From positions 1-8,266 of the forward strand of contig CAUZEO010000238.1 in NCBI GenBank assembly GCA_963578625.1: a stretch of 8,266 nucleotides of DNA, in the 5' to 3' direction. This DNA comes from CAUZEO01 sp963578625. Its GTDB lineage: Bacteria > Verrucomicrobiota > Kiritimatiellia > SLOV01. Numbering within the stretch: the stretch's first letter is position 1; every line of letters starts with the position of its first letter. The translations under genes were made by a program, and so were the position numbers. Positions 6,134 to 8,266 of the stretch are shown here, one piece after another. The notes under the pieces were generated by a model. The model was not told where the DNA came from, ran no database searches, and saw only the letters and a list, made by a program, of their open reading frames with translations.

Positions 6134-7599
6134 GAACCCTTACTCCGGTCGTCGGTCTCTTTCACGGTTAGGTCGGGCCGAACCAGGTCGCGTGTCCACA
6201 CTCCCCCCAGGGCCCCGTACAGGTTGACACGGTTCTTTAAAAGATTCGCTTTCGCAGAAATCACCTCGCGCTCCACATTCTGAAGAGATTGCAGTGCGGT
6301 GATTACGGGGAGGTAGTCATTCAAGCCGTTTCGGTAGCGAGAGCCGGCCTCGTCGAGATTCGTTCGCGCCGCCTCCTGCTCCGCGAGCAACCGGTCGACC
6401 CTCTCGGCACTGAACCGTTCATTCACCAGGGCGTCTTCCACTTCCCGCACCGCGGTCAAAAACGACTCGTTGAACGCAGCAAGCAACTCTGCGACGACTG
6501 CCTCTCGCCGGTCCACGACGGCCCGGCGCCGGCCGCCGTCCACTAGCGGCAACAACAGATTCCCCGCAATGGAACGGGTTTCGTTATCCAGAACATCGCC
6601 GAAGTCCTCCGCGCTGAATTGATAAGACAGCGACACCCGCAGGCGCGGGTAGCGGTCCGCCACCGCGGCCGCCACTTCATAGTCCGCCGCCTGCATGCGA
6701 AGCAGGGCCGAGCGCAGATCAGGACGACGGAGAATCAGGGATGCGGGAGAACCGATGTCGGGAAAGGCCGGAAGGTCCGCCAGCTCATTGGTCGCCAATC
6801 CCACCGGCGGTCCACCCGGGGTGATCCCTTGCAACACCTGGATTCGATGCCACGTCGTTCGCATCGTCGCGTCCACCGTGGGCACCTGCGCTTGCGTCCC
6901 CGCAAGCTGCTGTCGCTGCTGATACACGTCCAGCACCGTCGCCTGGCTGACCTGGAACCGGAGTTCAAGCAATTCGAGTACCGTCTCGCTCGTTTGAATT
7001 TGTCTGCTCAATAAGCGCCGCAAGGACTGCTGTTCCTGCAGCGTGAACCAAAGACTCGCGGTCTGGCCGGCGAGACTTAGCGCCGCGGCCTCCACATCCT
7101 CACGGGAAGCGTCGCGAGTTCGGGAGGCGGATTGCCGCTGTGAAGCAACCCGCTTCCAAAGATCAATCTCGTAGGTCAAACCTGCGCCGACGACGTATTG
7201 GTCGAAAGAGCCGCTGCGGACCGTCTGGGCGCCGGGTGTGCTGCCGCTCACCTTCGTATTCGAACCGCCGCCTTCGAAATTAACCTGCGGATACAGACCG
7301 GCGCCATCAAACTGCACCAGTGCATCCGCCTGGAGCAGACGTGCCCACGCCTGTTGCAGCGTAAAATTGTTCGTGATCACCCGATCGACAACGATGGAAA
7401 GCTGGGGCTGGTCAAATTCGGTCCACCAGCGATCGATTGGAATGTCTCCTTCCGGATGGTGAGTAAACGATCCCGGAATCTCCACCGTCGGCTCGTCCGG
7501 CGCCTTACCGCGATATACTGCGCAGCCATCGGCCAGAATCAGTGGGAGAACGATCGTCGAAAGAACTCCGGCGCGGTGGATGGATGCGACTACATTCAC
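6130..7599 (-). CDS. Outer-membrane efflux channel lipoprotein (NodT/OprM type, TolC superfamily)
   Basis: This 489-residue channel subunit forms the outer-membrane exit duct of the pump as a trimer. It shows the two tandem OEP halves of the family. A hydrophobic signal at ~11-25 leads to Cys-26 in 'LILADGC', a probable lipoprotein cleavage site. The usual early motif 'DRWWTEFDQPQL' is at ~56-67. The first half includes 'GLYPQVNFEGGG' and 'GLTYEIDLWKRV' (~140-151), then a long Ala/Gln-rich helix. The second half has 'LRRPDLRSALLRMQAADYEV' (~290-309), 'RYPRLRVSLSYQF', 'LLLPLVDGGRRRA', and a closing helix from 'YRNGLNDYLPVITALQSLQ' to 'NLYGALGGVW' (~468). The GTG start (7597-7599) overlaps the regulator stop as GTGA. 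GGGA 6 nt upstream (7606-7609) is a plausible ribosome site, and no in-frame ATG precedes the signal sequence. The -3 position of the lipobox is Ala rather than the usual Leu. Confidence 0.93.
   Translation of the reverse strand: MNVVASIHRAGVLSTIVLPLILADGCAVYRGKAPDEPTVEIPGSFTHHPEGDIPIDRWWTEFDQPQLSIVVDRVITNNFTLQQAWARLLQADALVQFDGAGLYPQVNFEGGGSNTKVSGSTPGAQTVRSGSFDQYVVGAGLTYEIDLWKRVASQRQSASRTRDASREDVEAAALSLAGQTASLWFTLQEQQSLRRLLSRQIQTSETVLELLELRFQVSQATVLDVYQQRQQLAGTQAQVPTVDATMRTTWHRIQVLQGITPGGPPVGLATNELADLPAFPDIGSPASLILRRPDLRSALLRMQAADYEVAAAVADRYPRLRVSLSYQFSAEDFGDVLDNETRSIAGNLLLPLVDGGRRRAVVDRREAVVAELLAAFNESFLTAVREVEDALVNERFSAERVDRLLAEQEAARTNLDEAGSRYRNGLNDYLPVITALQSLQNVEREVISAKANLLKNRVNLYGALGGVWTRDLVRPDLTVKETDDRSKGS
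6134..6146 (-). promoter_or_regulatory. Ribosome binding site of the adaptor gene
   Basis: On the minus strand, GGAG (6143-6146) ends 9 nt before the adaptor ATG and AAGGG (6137-6141) ends 3 nt before it. GGAG is at usual Shine-Dalgarno spacing and supports the start at 6133. It is the clearest ribosome site in the operon and lies wholly inside the end of the channel gene. Confidence 0.6.
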
Positions 7600-8255
7600 G
7601 GTTGATCCCGTTCCAGTTGCGTTCGGAGGGAATGAATTCCCGCCAGGGAAAACTCCGCGATGTGGACCGCCAGGCGGTCGAGATCGTCAGAAGTGTATGT
7701 CTGCTCAGGGTGCAGAGTCCGGATAACGGGCGCGGCGAGTTTGTGAAACACGGACTGGCTCACGACGCTCAGGGAGCAGTGACGGAGTTGCTCCTCCGTC
7801 GCGCCCGGTCCAAGCATTTCCCGGATGATGCCGATCAACATGTCGGAACGCGGTCGGATTTCACGCTCAACCATTTCCCGCTGAAGATGCGTTGGCTCGA
7901 TCATCTCCCGTGAAACCAGCGTAGAAAACCAGTTCGGCGGCCCATCCGTGCCCAGCAGGCTGTGGAGGTGGGCACGAACAAAAGTTCGCAATTTTTCCTC
8001 AGGGGGTGAATCAGCGATAATCCCCACCGCGTGCAGAATGTGCTCCCCGACCCGCTTGTGCGCATAATCGAATACCGCGCGGTATAATTCCTCCTTGTCT
8101 CGAAAATAATAATTGACAGAAGCGACGTTTGTTCCCGCCCGGTCACAGATCTCCCTGATCGTGGATCGGCTAAAACCATTTTCTGCAAAGACTTGTCCCG
8201 CAGACTCTAACAACTTCTGCTTCGTTTTAGATGTCGTTGTTTCGGTGCTATTCAT
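7596..8255 (-). CDS. TetR-family transcriptional regulator with CecR/YbiH-like C-terminal domain
   Basis: This 219-residue DNA-binding regulator probably represses the operon it begins. The N-terminal TetR domain spans ~10-57. 'LLESAGQVFAENGF' forms helix 1, and 'TIREICDRAGTNVASVNYYF' (~32-51) is the helix-turn-helix with its recognition helix, followed by 'RDKEELYRAVF'. The C-terminal ligand and dimer domain includes 'NWFSTLVSREMIEPT' and 'MVEREIRPRSDMLIGIIREM' (~128-147), a pattern I recall from CecR (YbiH) regulators, known in E. coli to control efflux-related genes. It is the first gene of the transcript and its stop overlaps the channel start, so autoregulation is likely. The start ATG is at 8253-8255 and only 11 bases upstream are visible. 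They read ATTTAATCCCC with no purine-rich ribosome site. No other in-frame ATG precedes the DNA-binding domain, so this start stands unless a GTG/TTG lies beyond the window. Confidence 0.92.
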   Translation of the reverse strand: MNSTETTTSKTKQKLLESAGQVFAENGFSRSTIREICDRAGTNVASVNYYFRDKEELYRAVFDYAHKRVGEHILHAVGIIADSPPEEKLRTFVRAHLHSLLGTDGPPNWFSTLVSREMIEPTHLQREMVEREIRPRSDMLIGIIREMLGPGATEEQLRHCSLSVVSQSVFHKLAAPVIRTLHPEQTYTSDDLDRLAVHIAEFSLAGIHSLRTQLERDQP

Positions 8256-8266
8256 GGGGATTAAAT

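Noticed and set aside
5630..6283. Plus-strand open frame of 217 codons opposite the adaptor and channel genes
   Set aside because: It is antisense to two clear genes, has no domain pattern, and its composition is as expected for a shadow frame.

Overview
The window has two halves. Positions about 1734-8255 hold one compact four-gene operon, read entirely from the minus strand, for a tripartite RND-type efflux pump and its own TetR-family repressor. Positions 1 to about 1733 hold no intact gene. They contain 5'-truncated remnants of three genes, separated by palindromic repeats.

Organism. The sequence is GC-rich and comes from a Gram-negative-type cell, since the operon codes for an outer-membrane channel lipoprotein. 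Three signs suggest Verrucomicrobiota or a close PVC-group relative. First, the short palindromic repeat near 1636-1740 reads as 'STGILPVAM' on the minus strand, a repeat-derived peptide I associate with that group. Second, the large palindrome at 378-448 reads as 'PPKYRHC...' on the minus strand. Third, the plus-strand remnant ends in a secreted-protein tail ('VLSW'-like module ending 'FRLRRPW') typical of those bacteria. This assignment is from recall and inference; no database was searched.

Layout, left to right. (1) 23 to about 261, minus: last ~78 codons of a family 2 glycosyltransferase membrane tail. (2) 378-448: a 71-nt almost perfect palindrome. (3) 447-1123, plus: a frameshifted C-terminal piece of a large secreted protein. 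(4) about 1237-1620, minus: a C-terminal piece of another secreted protein. (5) 1636-1740: two small hairpin repeat units with an AT-rich spacer; the second unit supplies the stop codon of the pump gene. (6) 1734-4889, minus: RND permease. (7) 4886-6133, minus: membrane fusion (periplasmic adaptor) protein. (8) 6130-7599, minus: outer-membrane channel lipoprotein of the NodT type. (9) 7596-8255, minus: TetR/CecR-like regulator.

How the genes work together. The regulator is transcribed first and each following gene overlaps its predecessor by exactly four bases (GTGA, ATGA, ATGA). One transcript from a promoter beyond the right edge therefore probably makes repressor, channel, adaptor and pump in that order with translational coupling. 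Such an arrangement fits autoregulated, inducer-dependent efflux; the substrate cannot be read from the sequence. I see no RNA gene, CRISPR array, transposase or phage gene. The most unusual part is the remnant region, where every truncated 5' end faces a palindromic repeat. That is either a real deletion/rearrangement hotspot or an assembly join at repeats.
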